Under the pieces are notes generated by a model. That model was given only the letters and a program-made list of their open reading frames with translations. It made no database searches and had not been told where the DNA came from. A stretch of 55,905 nucleotides of DNA from JAWKTM01 sp041399085 (GTDB lineage Bacteria; Planctomycetota; Planctomycetia; Pirellulales; Pirellulaceae). Position numbers and translations under genes: made by a program. Below, piece by piece: positions 9,892 through 18,390 of the stretch (the stretch's first letter is position 1; each line of letters starts with the position of its first letter). The stretch is taken from the NCBI GenBank assembly GCA_041399085.1, contig JAWKTM010000047.1, positions 1-55,905 of the forward strand, written 5' to 3'.

Positions 9892-11346
9892 ATGTGCCTT
9901 CGAGATTCAGCTCAATTTCCACGTGCCTTGCGGTTGCCTCACTTTATCGCCAGTTTGATGTTCGTAATTGCCGTTACGGTTGCGACTACGATTCGCGCTG
10001 AATCTGCCGAGCGGCCGCCGAACGTGGTGATCGTGTTCGCCGACGATCTGGGATACGGCGACTTGGGGTGCTATGGAGCGACCGGCTATGAAACCCCGAA
10101 TTTGGACCGCATGGCAAGCGAGGGCGTGCGGTTCACGGACTTCTACGTGGCTCAAGCTGTGTGTGGCGCTTCGCGAGCCGCTCTGCTGTCCGGCTGCTAT
10201 CCAAATCGAATCAGCCTGTTCGGAGCGCCAGGGCCCAGCAGCACGCATGGCGTAAATCAATCGGAAACCTTGATTCCCGAAGTGCTGAAGCCGCGCGGCT
10301 ATGCGACGGCGATCTATGGCAAGTGGCATATGGGGCATCACCAAAAGTTCTTGCCCTTACAGCATGGATTTGATGATTACTTTGGGTTGCCCTATTCCAA
10401 TGATATGTGGCCCTATCATCCGACGGCCAAATTCCCCGATTTGCCATTGATCGACGGCAACCGGATCGTGAACGCCAAGGTCACGCCCGAGGATCAAACG
10501 CATCTCACAACCTGGTATACCGAGCGAGCCGTGCGGTTCATCGATCAACATCGCGAACAGCCGTTCTTCTTATATGTGGCTCACGCGATGCCGCACGTGC
10601 CGCTGTATGTCTCGGAGAAGTTCGCTGGAAAGACAGAGCGAGGTTTGTTCGGCGATGTGATCTCCGAGATCGATTGGTCGGTCGGACAAATTCTGGAAGC
10701 CATTCAACGCAACGGGCTGGACGAACGGACGCTGGTGATCTTCACGTCGGACAATGGGCCTTGGCTGTCTTATGGAAATCATGCCGGCTCGGCCGGACCG
10801 TTGCGTGAAGGGAAGGGCACGTCGTGGGAGGGCGGCGTGCGAGAGCCTTGCGTGATGCGTTGGCCTGGCAAGATCAAAGCCGGTTCCGTTTGCACCGAAC
10901 TCGCGGCAACGATCGACTTGTTGCCCACGATTGCCGGCTTGGCCGGAGCCGAGTTGCCGAAGCAGCCGATCGACGGGCTCGACATTTGGCCATTGATGTC
11001 CGGCAAGCCGGGGGCAAAGACGCCGCACGACGCCTATTACTACTATTGGGGCCAAGAGCTACAGGCCGTGCGTAGCGGTCCCTGGAAGCTGCACTTTCCG
11101 CACGCCTATCGCAGCCTGACCGGCGAACCGGGACGCGACGGCAAGCCCGGCGGATACTCGCAGGGTCGCTGCGGTTTGGAGCTGTACAACTTGGCGGACG
11201 ACATCGGCGAGTCGCGCGATGTGGCGGCGGATCATCCAGAAGTGGTCGAGCGTTTGGAGAAGCTGGCGGCGCGTATGCGCGTCGAACTAGGCGACTCGCG
11301 CACCAAGACGCCGGGCACGGCGATCCGGCCGGCGGGCAAGCTTTAG
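9892..11346 (+). CDS. Secreted arylsulfatase (type I, formylglycine)
   Basis: 484 residues. ATG 9892 is chosen for the GGAG 8 nt upstream and the signal peptide it creates (LPHFIASLMFVIAVTVATTI, cut near AESAE). Sulfatase motifs are in order: NVVIVFADDLGYGDLGCYG (metal Asp-Asp 51-52), the maturation motif C-G-A-S-R at residues 91-95 whose Cys becomes formylglycine, GKWHMGHH, HGFDDYFG, and FTSDNGPW with the distal metal ligands. The Ala in place of the usual Pro is an accepted variant. The enzyme should remove sulfate esters, probably from polysaccharides, outside the cytoplasm. A formylglycine-generating enzyme is not encoded in this window. Confidence 0.92.
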   Translation: MCLRDSAQFPRALRLPHFIASLMFVIAVTVATTIRAESAERPPNVVIVFADDLGYGDLGCYGATGYETPNLDRMASEGVRFTDFYVAQAVCGASRAALLSGCYPNRISLFGAPGPSSTHGVNQSETLIPEVLKPRGYATAIYGKWHMGHHQKFLPLQHGFDDYFGLPYSNDMWPYHPTAKFPDLPLIDGNRIVNAKVTPEDQTHLTTWYTERAVRFIDQHREQPFFLYVAHAMPHVPLYVSEKFAGKTERGLFGDVISEIDWSVGQILEAIQRNGLDERTLVIFTSDNGPWLSYGNHAGSAGPLREGKGTSWEGGVREPCVMRWPGKIKAGSVCTELAATIDLLPTIAGLAGAELPKQPIDGLDIWPLMSGKPGAKTPHDAYYYYWGQELQAVRSGPWKLHFPHAYRSLTGEPGRDGKPGGYSQGRCGLELYNLADDIGESRDVAADHPEVVERLEKLAARMRVELGDSRTKTPGTAIRPAGKL

Positions 11347-11513
11347 CCGCCCGAGGCAAACGCTCGGCAGAGCCCTAACGTGGTTGGGGGATTCGGGTAC
11401 AATGTGCGGCACGCGTCGAGCGGGCGGTGCCGCTGGACGCCGTTGTCCATCGTGGCGGTGTCGGCGAGCAAGCGTGTTCGCCAAGTCGTTGAGCGACGAG
11501 CTGAGCGGTTAAC

Positions 11514-12569
11514 GTGGCGCGGGTATTTCGACTCTGGACCAAAAAACGCGGCGACCGCCTGTCCGCCAATCCGTTGGTCGGCAATCTGGGCGAAGCCCTG
11601 TTTTTCGGCCTGCTGTTTCTGATGGGGCTGGTTTCGTTGGTGGCGCTAATCGCCAACTATGCGCTGGACCCTCGTCCCGAAGTAACGGCGTTGGGATTCG
11701 GTTTCTGGCTGTTGCTCATGGTGTTGGCTTCGTTCGTGTTGATCGGCGGCGGCGGCTTGATTTACACCGTGCTGAACGTGCGAACTTCGGCCGAACGTCG
11801 ATCGGCGTTGGCGGCGCGAGCATCGCAAATCGATTTGATCAGCGAAGCGAGCACTTCGCCGAAAGACTACCCCAACGTTCCTCGCGATACGAATTTGATC
11901 AACAGCCCCGGCGTGCGGCTGAAGTATCGGTTGCCGGTTTCGCAATCGAACGCCTGGAAACTATTGATTGTTTCCGTGTTCGCCTTGGTCTGGAACGGCA
12001 TCACCTACAGCCTGCTGGCGGTGGCCATCACCGAGATCACGCAAGGCGAACCGGACTGGTTTCTGACGCTGTTCACCCTGCCGTTCATTGCCGTGGGAGT
12101 CTGGGCGATTGTCCGCTTCGTCCAATTGATGTGGCTGCACACCGGGATCGGCCCGACGATTGTCGAGGTTTCCGCGCACCCGCTACTCCCCGGTCGGGAA
12201 TATCAAGTATTCTTTTCCCAGGCAGGCCATTTGACGATCAAACGATTGAAGCTGTCGCTGGTATGCGAGGAAGAAGCGACCTACCAGCAAGGCACCGACG
12301 TGCGCACGGAAGTGCGTCGCGTGTTTAAGCAAGTGGTCCTGCGACGCGATGATTTTAAGATTTCTCCGGCCAGCGTATTCGAGGAAGTGGCGACGTTCCG
12401 CGTCCCGACGCATGTGATGCATACGTTTCAATCGTTTCACAACGCGATTAAATGGAAGCTGGTGGTGCAAGGCAAAGCCGCCGGCTGGCCGCTGTTCGAA
12501 CGTTGGTTTCCGGTGATCGTGTTTCCGCCGCCGGGAGTGCAAGGAGGTGAGGATGGAGCCGCTGATTAG
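11514..12569 (+). CDS. Polytopic membrane protein with C-terminal beta-rich domain, unknown function
   Basis: 351 residues from GTG 11514; no ATG gives a better start and the first residues (MARVFRLWTKKRGDRLSANP) are a plausible cytoplasmic N-terminus. Four hydrophobic segments occur at about 26-46, 62-88, 147-170 and 186-206, in two pairs separated by a soluble loop. The last 130 residues (PTIVEVSAHPLLPGREYQVFFSQAGHL through FRVPTHVMHTFQ to KWKLVVQGKAAGWP) look like an immunoglobulin/arrestin-type beta sandwich. The stop overlaps the next gene by 17 nt, and a third gene overlaps that one, so the three should be made together. Function is unknown. Confidence 0.75.
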   Translation: MARVFRLWTKKRGDRLSANPLVGNLGEALFFGLLFLMGLVSLVALIANYALDPRPEVTALGFGFWLLLMVLASFVLIGGGGLIYTVLNVRTSAERRSALAARASQIDLISEASTSPKDYPNVPRDTNLINSPGVRLKYRLPVSQSNAWKLLIVSVFALVWNGITYSLLAVAITEITQGEPDWFLTLFTLPFIAVGVWAIVRFVQLMWLHTGIGPTIVEVSAHPLLPGREYQVFFSQAGHLTIKRLKLSLVCEEEATYQQGTDVRTEVRRVFKQVVLRRDDFKISPASVFEEVATFRVPTHVMHTFQSFHNAIKWKLVVQGKAAGWPLFERWFPVIVFPPPGVQGGEDGAAD

Positions 12570-12936
12570 CATTGTGCTGGATCAAAACCAGCGGCGTTAT
12601 TCGCCCGGCGAACTGCTGACCTGCGAATATCAGGTGGACGCCATCGAGGCCGATGAAATTCAGGCGGTCGAAGCGTCCGTGATGTGGCACACGGAAGGCA
12701 AGGGAGACGAGGACTTCTCCGTGCATTGGTTCGAACGGCGGTTGCCGCACAACGGCGAAGCGGACCTGCGACCTCTGCATCGCATCAAGACGCGATTGCC
12801 GAACAGCCCGCTCAGCTACGACGGCCAGATCGTGAAGGTGCGTTGGCAAGTGCGAGTGCGCGTGTTCTTGCGCGGCGGCAAGGATTTTCACAGCGACAAG
12901 GCATTCGAGTTGGGCCACGTCGACGGCTTTCAATAA
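12553..12936 (+). CDS. Small soluble beta-rich (arrestin-like) protein, unknown function
   Basis: 127 residues. ATG 12553 is used because AAGGAGG ends 5 nt before it; a GTG 6 nt upstream is the alternative. The sequence alternates short strands (ISIVLDQNQRRYSPGELLTCEYQVDA, VEASVMWHTEGKGDEDFSVHWFE, VKVRWQVRVRVFL) in the way of an arrestin or immunoglobulin-like sandwich. It resembles in style the C-terminal domain of the preceding membrane protein (both have PGxxLxCEYxV/PGREYQVFF and an R-x-P motif), so the two domains may be related or bind the same partner. It overlaps the upstream gene by 17 nt and its TAA overlaps the next ATG (TAATG), which indicates translational coupling. Confidence 0.75.
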   Translation: MEPLISIVLDQNQRRYSPGELLTCEYQVDAIEADEIQAVEASVMWHTEGKGDEDFSVHWFERRLPHNGEADLRPLHRIKTRLPNSPLSYDGQIVKVRWQVRVRVFLRGGKDFHSDKAFELGHVDGFQ

Positions 12937-13589
12937 TGACAGCCAGCGATGCCGATCCGCCGCCGAAAGACGCTCCGCGGCCGAATCCGTTCTCCACACG
13001 ATTCATTCAACCAGGCGCCGTGGCCTATCTATTCGAGCCGGAGTCGAGTGCGGACACGCTCGTCGAACGGCTGCGCGAGCAGCAATGGTGGGGCGAAATC
13101 ATTGGGCCACATGGCTCTGGCAAGTCAACGTTGTTGGCCGAGTTACAGCCGGAGCTGCAAGCTGCCGGGCGGCATGTGTCGACCTTTGTCTGCCGCGAAG
13201 GCCAGCGACGCTTGCCAATCCCGGCCGACGAACTACGAAGCTGGAACGCGGCTACGCAATTGATCGTCGACGGCTATGAACAACTCGGCTGGTTCGCTCG
13301 TTGGCGACTCCAGCGAAACTGCCGCCGCCGCGGCACCGGGCTGCTCATCACCGCGCACCAACCAATGGGATTGCCGACGCTGCTCATAACACGGCCCACG
13401 CTCGAATCGACTCGCGCCGTTGTGCAAGAAATCCTCGCCGCGTTTGAACGACAGTTTCCAACCGACGAGCGCGTGACAATCTCCAACGACCTGCTCGACC
13501 GGCTTTATCGTCAGCATCGGGGCAACGTGCGCGAACTGCTGTTCGGTTTATATGACTGGTATGAGTCCGAGCGGCGAGCGAAGGCGTGA
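12936..13589 (+). CDS. Small P-loop ATPase, AAA-type
   Basis: 217 residues from ATG 12936, which overlaps the previous stop. Walker A is GPHGSGKST near residue 50, preceded by WWGEIIG. Walker B-like hydrophobics and acid are in TQLIVDGYEQL, a possible sensor strand is GLLITAHQ, and the C-terminus (LLDRLYRQHRGNVRELLFGLYDWYE) resembles the helical end of AAA/ATP-binding proteins. It is shorter than most AAA+ proteins. As the third gene of a coupled set with a membrane protein and an arrestin-like protein it may power or gate whatever they do. The closest familiar analogues are MoxR or Orc-type ATPases paired with membrane partners, but identity is not established. Confidence 0.75.
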   Translation: MTASDADPPPKDAPRPNPFSTRFIQPGAVAYLFEPESSADTLVERLREQQWWGEIIGPHGSGKSTLLAELQPELQAAGRHVSTFVCREGQRRLPIPADELRSWNAATQLIVDGYEQLGWFARWRLQRNCRRRGTGLLITAHQPMGLPTLLITRPTLESTRAVVQEILAAFERQFPTDERVTISNDLLDRLYRQHRGNVRELLFGLYDWYESERRAKA

Positions 13590-13803
13590 CGTTGCGTCTC
13601 GCACGGTACGTCTTATGAGTTGCTTAAAGTTTCGCCGATCCGGTTCTCTTCGCTGAATTGCCCGCCGCGAACGTTCGGAACCACTGCGGTGAATTCCAAG
13701 AATTGGCGGCATTTCGCATCAAGAAGCCTGCTCCCGTCACGCAGCGTGACCTACGCTTCTCCATACGGACGCCGCGCGCGGTGTCGTCTTTTGGAGAGAA
13801 GCA

Positions 13804-15415
13804 ATGAACATGCAGATGCGAAAAGTCTGGTTGGTCGCCGCGACGTTGTTGTGTGCGTGGCATGCCTCGGCCGGGTCGGCTCAAGCCGGGCCATTGCTCG
13901 ATTGGCTGACCGGATGGTTCCGCGGCTATCCCTATCAGCCGGCGGACGTCGGCTTACTATCCGTACTACTCGGCCTATCCGAGCCAGGTTGGAACCTATG
14001 AACCGGCGATCGCCACGCAAGCCTACTATCCGGGCTCGTATCCGCCGCAGATCCAAGGCGCCAGCGCTTTCACGCAGCCAACTTATCCGTCGAATGGATA
14101 CGCGCGACAAGTGGCAGGTTATGCGCCGGTAAACGCGTCGCTAACGAACAGCAGCGCGTGGCCGCGTCAGGCGTATTCGCCTGTCACTACGGCCTACAAC
14201 GTGGGAAGCGGATGTAGCACGTGTTCGCCCACGGCTTCGTACATGCCGACGACCGCATACCAGCCAATTGCCGCGACCACCGGATGCAACACGTGTCCCC
14301 AACAAGTCGCCTGCTCGCCGCCGGTGATGGGAAACATCTGCACACAACAAACATTCCGCCGGCAGATTGTGAACTACGTTCCGCAAACCTATTACCGCAC
14401 GGCCTACCGTCGGATTCCAGTCACGAATTACCGGCCCGTGACAACCGCCGATCCGGTAACCGGCTGTCCAGTCACATGCATGCAGCCTTGTGTCACCTAC
14501 ACCTATCAAGCGGCTCGCGTGCCAATACACGTATGCCGACCGATCTTTTCGACGGTGCCGGCGGGCCCTTGTTCGCCTTGTGGCGGCGTCCAAGGTCTGC
14601 CGATGGGTGGCTCGCCTTACTATGGCACACCAACAACGGGCACTCCGAATGTGATGACAACGCCGGGTGTCATGCCCGCTCCCGGCATGGCGCCGGCGAC
14701 CATCCCGAACACAATCACAGTGCCTCAGGGCGGACTGCAACCGGCCGACATTCGGCCCAGTCTCACAACGCCCTACACCTACGGTCCAACTCCCGATACC
14801 GGCGTCGGAAGCCGCGTCAATCGTATTCCGACGGACTCGACTTATCGGGTTCAGCCATCGCTAGAATCGTCCAGCAGCAACGGATCCAACTACGTGCCGC
14901 CCGCCACATCCGCATTCGGTCCGCCCACACAAGTCGGCTCGGATTACGGCAGCAGTTACAACTACGGTCAGGGCGCGCCGTCCGGCGAAGTCCGCGTGCA
15001 ACGCCAGACCACGAGCGAACCGAATTCGTCCGCGTCGGACGATTCGCAAGACGGATCGTTGAACTCGCCCAACAACCTGCGTCCTATTCCTCGCCCCAAG
15101 AGCGAGGACGAAGGCATTCAAGTACAGCCGACTTTCGGCGCGCCGGACTTGCTGGACCCACGCGACCGAACCGCTTCGATTCGCTCCAAGGCCTGGGACT
15201 ACTCGTTAATCTCCTGGCCGGAACCGCGGACCTCCGCCAACCCACGGCACAATGACTCCGCCGCGAAACCGCTCGACAAGGCATCCGTCTCGGATGTCAA
15301 ACCGCAAGCAACCAAGTCTGGCGAACTGGAACTGACCGCCCCTGTCGTCGAGCCCAACCCCGCCCGCCGCTGGGACAAATTCAACTGGGACGACACCGGC
15401 TGGCGTTCGTACTGA
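13804..15415 (+). pseudogene. Secreted Tyr/Pro/Cys-rich protein, interrupted by one frameshift
   Basis: The gene starts at ATG 13804 with GGAGAG upstream and a clear signal peptide (RKVWLVAATLLCAWHASAG). After GYPYQPA the frame reads only to 14001. Removing one G from the cluster at 13943-13945 restores ATSAYYPYYSAYPSQVGTYE and joins the frame that runs to the stop at 15415 without further breaks. The product would be about 535 residues: tyrosine-rich YYP/YPS repeats, then paired-cysteine motifs (SGCSTCSPTASY, TGCNTCPQQVACSPP, TGCPVTCMQPC, GPCSPCGGVQG), then a Pro/Ser/Asn-rich tail. Such proteins look like structural cell-surface or matrix proteins. A single clean indel means either recent inactivation or a sequencing error. 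Confidence 0.7.
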
Positions 15416-16234
15416 GGCGATTCGCGATCCTGAGGCTACGCCGAAATCTGTTTGGGTGGCCCGGAGGGAGGCTCCGAACCGATCGCACGTACTCACACAG
15501 CGGCGAACCCGCTCGGCGCGTCTCTGCTGATCTCGCCACGGCCACCGAGAGTAGGTCTCTGGAAATGGAGTTCCACTTTCCAAGAATTTGCTTGACGCCG
15601 CTCGGCGGATCGCCTTATATTCAATCGCCATGTGGTGGCCTGATGGGGCTGCCTAGTGCTGTTGCTCGGAGATTCACTTCGACCTTGCAACAGCATCCGA
15701 GCAACGCAAAGCAGCCAGGTGAATGGGAGCCGAGCGGCGCAAGCCGCCGGGTAAATGGGAGCCGCGCGTGCAAGCCCGCCGGTGCAAAAACCACGGTTGC
15801 TCCTAATTCATGTTGAACGTGTTTGACAGGTCCCAATTCTTACCGCGTCTGGTGACGCAGGATGGGTAGCCTGCTTCGGTGATGGTTGCAAGCGTTGAGT
15901 GTTGGTTTCCCAGGTGGCACATCCCGATCCAGGGACGATGTTAGCCCGCGAGCGCGTCGGCACGTTCGCTCGGCACACGTTCGCTCGGCAAACTTTCAGC
16001 TAAGTAGGTCATGCTCCGCATGACTTTTTATGTATCGTGTTCACTGCCAGACGCTAAATCTCGCGTCACGAGTTCTTCTGTTGTTGTTACCGTTTGCGGC
16101 ATGCATAAAATGCCCTACGCCTACTCACTTTGACGGGTGCAACGACTTGTGACGATGGTGCCCTAGTCGCACTCGGGCGGCTTTGACCGCGTTTTAGTGC
16201 AAATTGTCGTATTCAAACTTCGAGAGTTAGAAGA
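15416..16234. other. 0.8-kb gap with REP-like units and one copy of a 118-bp repeat
   Basis: No gene is recognised. At about 15720-15782 there are two imperfect copies of an aatgggagccg unit followed by GC-rich hairpins (GCGGC-gcaa-GCCGC at 15734-15747). At 15951-15993 gttcgctcggca is repeated. The 118-bp element described separately occupies 16008-16125. The rest shows nothing. Confidence 0.6.
16008..16125 (+). repeat. 118-bp direct repeat, copy A (upstream of LRR gene)
   Basis: It matches copy B at 17243-17360 over its full length with six differences by eye. It begins with the palindrome GTCATGC-TCC-GCATGAC followed by five T, which resembles a small terminator, and ends near a weaker palindrome GGCAT-N7-ATGCC. 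Together the copies bracket the LRR gene in the same orientation. Confidence 0.9.
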
Positions 16235-17221
16235 ATGCGTATTCATACTTGGTGGCGTCCACGGATTGTTGTCTTAACCATCATCGGCATGGCCCTTGTG
16301 ATTTACGCGCTTCGCGCCCAAGTCCCATCCGATGCAAACTTTCGTGATCGGCTGGAAAAGGAGGGCATTCGATGGGCAACGTGTGACCTAACGGCAATTG
16401 GCGGAGGCGTGACCTACACGGCCCGAATCCCAGACTCACCCCTTTCGCAAAGTGCCATTCGCGACTTGACATTAATGAAGGATCTCACAGGCTTGACGGC
16501 GGAGAATCAGACGTTTCCGCAAGCGGTATCTGCCGAATTCGCCAACATGAAGGCACTCGAAGGTGTTTACTTCAATGGCGTTACCATTGCGCCTGAACAA
16601 CTAGCAGGGCTGGCCCAATTACAACACATGACGTATCTAATCTTTAACGGGACGGTAACAAAGGAACACGTCGACAGGATTGCCCAAATCCGTACGTTGC
16701 AGACCTTGGACCTATCGCACTCAACCGTCGGTGACGACGACATTGTATCGCTGCACAAACTGCCCAACGTACAGTCGCTATGTCTATGGAAAACGCAGAT
16801 AACAAATGACGGACTTAAATCGCTCGTGCCACTTGAGTCCCTAACATCTCTAGACGTAACCGACACTGCGGTTGGAGACGCAGGGCTCAAACAGATCGGC
16901 AAGATGAAAACACTTCAGAGCGTTTCTCTCGATTCGACGTTGGTTACTGATGAAGGACTAGAAGCGCTTCGCGGCCACATGTCACTGACCTGGTTGAGTT
17001 TTCTCGGAACGAACATTTCAGATGATGGAATCAGAGAGCTGGCCACGTTGCCAAAACTGAGCTTCCTTAAACTTTACGGACGAGATATTACGGACGCAGG
17101 TTTGCGGCACCTTGAAGCCGTCGACACGCTGGAGGAACTCTGGTTAGCTCAAACTAGCGTGACGGACGCGGGCCTAATGCGCCTGCGCAACAAGTTCCCA
17201 AACCTGATTATCAAAAAGTGA
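16235..17221 (+). CDS. Membrane-anchored or secreted leucine-rich repeat protein
   Basis: 328 residues with an N-terminal hydrophobic signal or anchor (VVLTIIGMALVIYALRA). From about residue 80 the sequence is a run of about nine leucine-rich repeats of 23-24 residues with the planctomycete-style pattern LxxLxxLxLxxTxITDxGLxxL (for example TLDLSHSTVGDDDIVSLHKL, SLDVTDTAVGDAGLKQIGKM, ELWLAQTSVTDAGLMRL). Such solenoids bind proteins; the partner is unknown. By eye the coding sequence is clearly poorer in G+C than its neighbours, and it is bracketed by two direct copies of a 118-bp element. Both suggest it arrived or was duplicated as a unit. Confidence 0.85.
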   Translation: MRIHTWWRPRIVVLTIIGMALVIYALRAQVPSDANFRDRLEKEGIRWATCDLTAIGGGVTYTARIPDSPLSQSAIRDLTLMKDLTGLTAENQTFPQAVSAEFANMKALEGVYFNGVTIAPEQLAGLAQLQHMTYLIFNGTVTKEHVDRIAQIRTLQTLDLSHSTVGDDDIVSLHKLPNVQSLCLWKTQITNDGLKSLVPLESLTSLDVTDTAVGDAGLKQIGKMKTLQSVSLDSTLVTDEGLEALRGHMSLTWLSFLGTNISDDGIRELATLPKLSFLKLYGRDITDAGLRHLEAVDTLEELWLAQTSVTDAGLMRLRNKFPNLIIKK

Positions 17222-17242
17222 ATTAGTGAAGCAGTGAAGCAC

Positions 17243-17360
17243 GTCATGCTCCGCATGACTTTTTACGTACCGTGTTCACTGCCAGACGTTAAATCTCGCG
17301 TCACGAGTTCTTCTGTTGTTGTTACCGTTTGCGGCATGCATAGCATGCCCTACGCTTACT
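17243..17360 (+). repeat. 118-bp direct repeat, copy B (between LRR gene and lipA)
   Basis: Same element as at 16008-16125. It opens with GTCATGC-TCC-GCATGAC plus five T and closes with a perfect 7-bp palindrome, GGCATGC-ATA-GCATGCC (17333-17349). Its last two bases are also the last two bases (on the minus strand) of the lipA stop codon, so the element abuts lipA exactly at its 3' end. It probably acts as a transcription end for both converging genes. Confidence 0.9.
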
Positions 17361-18294
17361 AAAACATTTCGGCCATTTCGCGGGCGTGGTAGCTGCTGCG
17401 GACGAAGGGGCCGCTGGCTACCTTTTTGAAGCCCAGGCTCTTGGCGGCTTGGCCTAGTTCGGCGAACTCGTCGGGCGTGATGTAGCGGACGACTGGCAAG
17501 TAGCGCTGCTGATCCGGTTGAAGATATTGGCCCAGAGTCAGGAAATCGCAGTCGACCGATCGCAGATCGGCCAGTACGTCCAGCAGTTCGTCGCGCGATT
17601 CACCTAGGCCCAGCATCAAGCCGCTCTTGGTCTTGATGGCCGGATTGCGTTGTTTGATGCGGTGAAGCAATTCCAAAGTCCAGCGATAATCGGACTTCGG
17701 CCCGCACTCGACGATACAGCCGCGGCACGGTCTCGGTGTTGTGATTGAACACATCCGGCTCGGCGTCGACCACTGCGTCCAGCGCGCGGCTGGATTGTCG
17801 ATGAAGTCGGGCGTTAGCACTTCCACCGTCGCCCCCGTGCGAGCTCGCACGGCCAGCACACAGCGGCGAAAATGATCCGCGCCGCCGTCGGGTAAATCGT
17901 CGCGCGTGACTGAAGTGATCACCACGTGCTGTAGTCCCAAACGATACGCGGCCTCGGCCAGCCGTTCCGGCTCGTCGTCCTCGAGCGCCTCGGGGCGACC
18001 GCGTGACACTGCACAAAAGCTGCACGATCGCGTACACGTGGCCCCGAGGATCATGAACGTGGCCGTCTTCTGCGAATAACACTCCATCCGGTTCGGACAC
18101 TTGGCATTGTCGCAAACCGTCTCCAGCCGCAGCTCGTCGAGCAACCCGGCCGTGAAATGATTGGCGTTTCCCTTGGGTACTTGCCGCTTCAGCCACCGCG
18201 GCAAGCGGCCCACGAACTGCGAGGCGTCGTTGCCGGGAAACGGCGAGTCGGCGGGTTCGGCGGGCGACGATACAACCGGAAGTGAGTGCAGCAT
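17359..18294 (-). CDS. lipA: Lipoyl synthase with an internal frame-shifted segment
   Basis: 311 residues. The radical-SAM enzyme inserts two sulfurs into octanoyl chains on lipoate-dependent enzymes. Both Fe-S clusters are intact: the auxiliary cluster Cys 61, 66 and 72 (CDNAKCPNRMEC) and the radical-SAM CTRSCSFC (87, 91, 94). TSVTRDDLPDGGADHF and TKSGLMLGLGE are present. Residues about 169-198 are wrong for the family. The expected RALDAVVDAEPDVFNHNTET then VPRLYRRVR is encoded at 17707-17800 in the next frame. One base lost after GACAATCC and one extra G before CCGAAG would produce this, and the second cancels the first. The conserved NHNxET loop would be missing, so the protein may be inactive, or the two indels are sequencing errors. 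Confidence 0.85.
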   Translation of the reverse strand: MLHSLPVVSSPAEPADSPFPGNDASQFVGRLPRWLKRQVPKGNANHFTAGLLDELRLETVCDNAKCPNRMECYSQKTATFMILGATCTRSCSFCAVSRGRPEALEDDEPERLAEAAYRLGLQHVVITSVTRDDLPDGGADHFRRCVLAVRARTGATVEVLTPDFIDNPAARWTQWSTPSRMCSITTPRPCRGCIVECGPKSDYRWTLELLHRIKQRNPAIKTKSGLMLGLGESRDELLDVLADLRSVDCDFLTLGQYLQPDQQRYLPVVRYITPDEFAELGQAAKSLGFKKVASGPFVRSSYHAREMAEMF

Positions 18295-18390
18295 GAAGTT
18301 CGCTTCAGATGGAAAAGAGCCGTGACATGACTGTCGACCGGCTCATTCTATCGGCACGCGTTGGAATCGACGACCGCACTGGTCGGTCGA

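Noticed and set aside
16008..17360. LRR gene plus repeats as a classical insertion sequence
   Set aside because: No transposase is encoded and the flanking copies are direct, not inverted.
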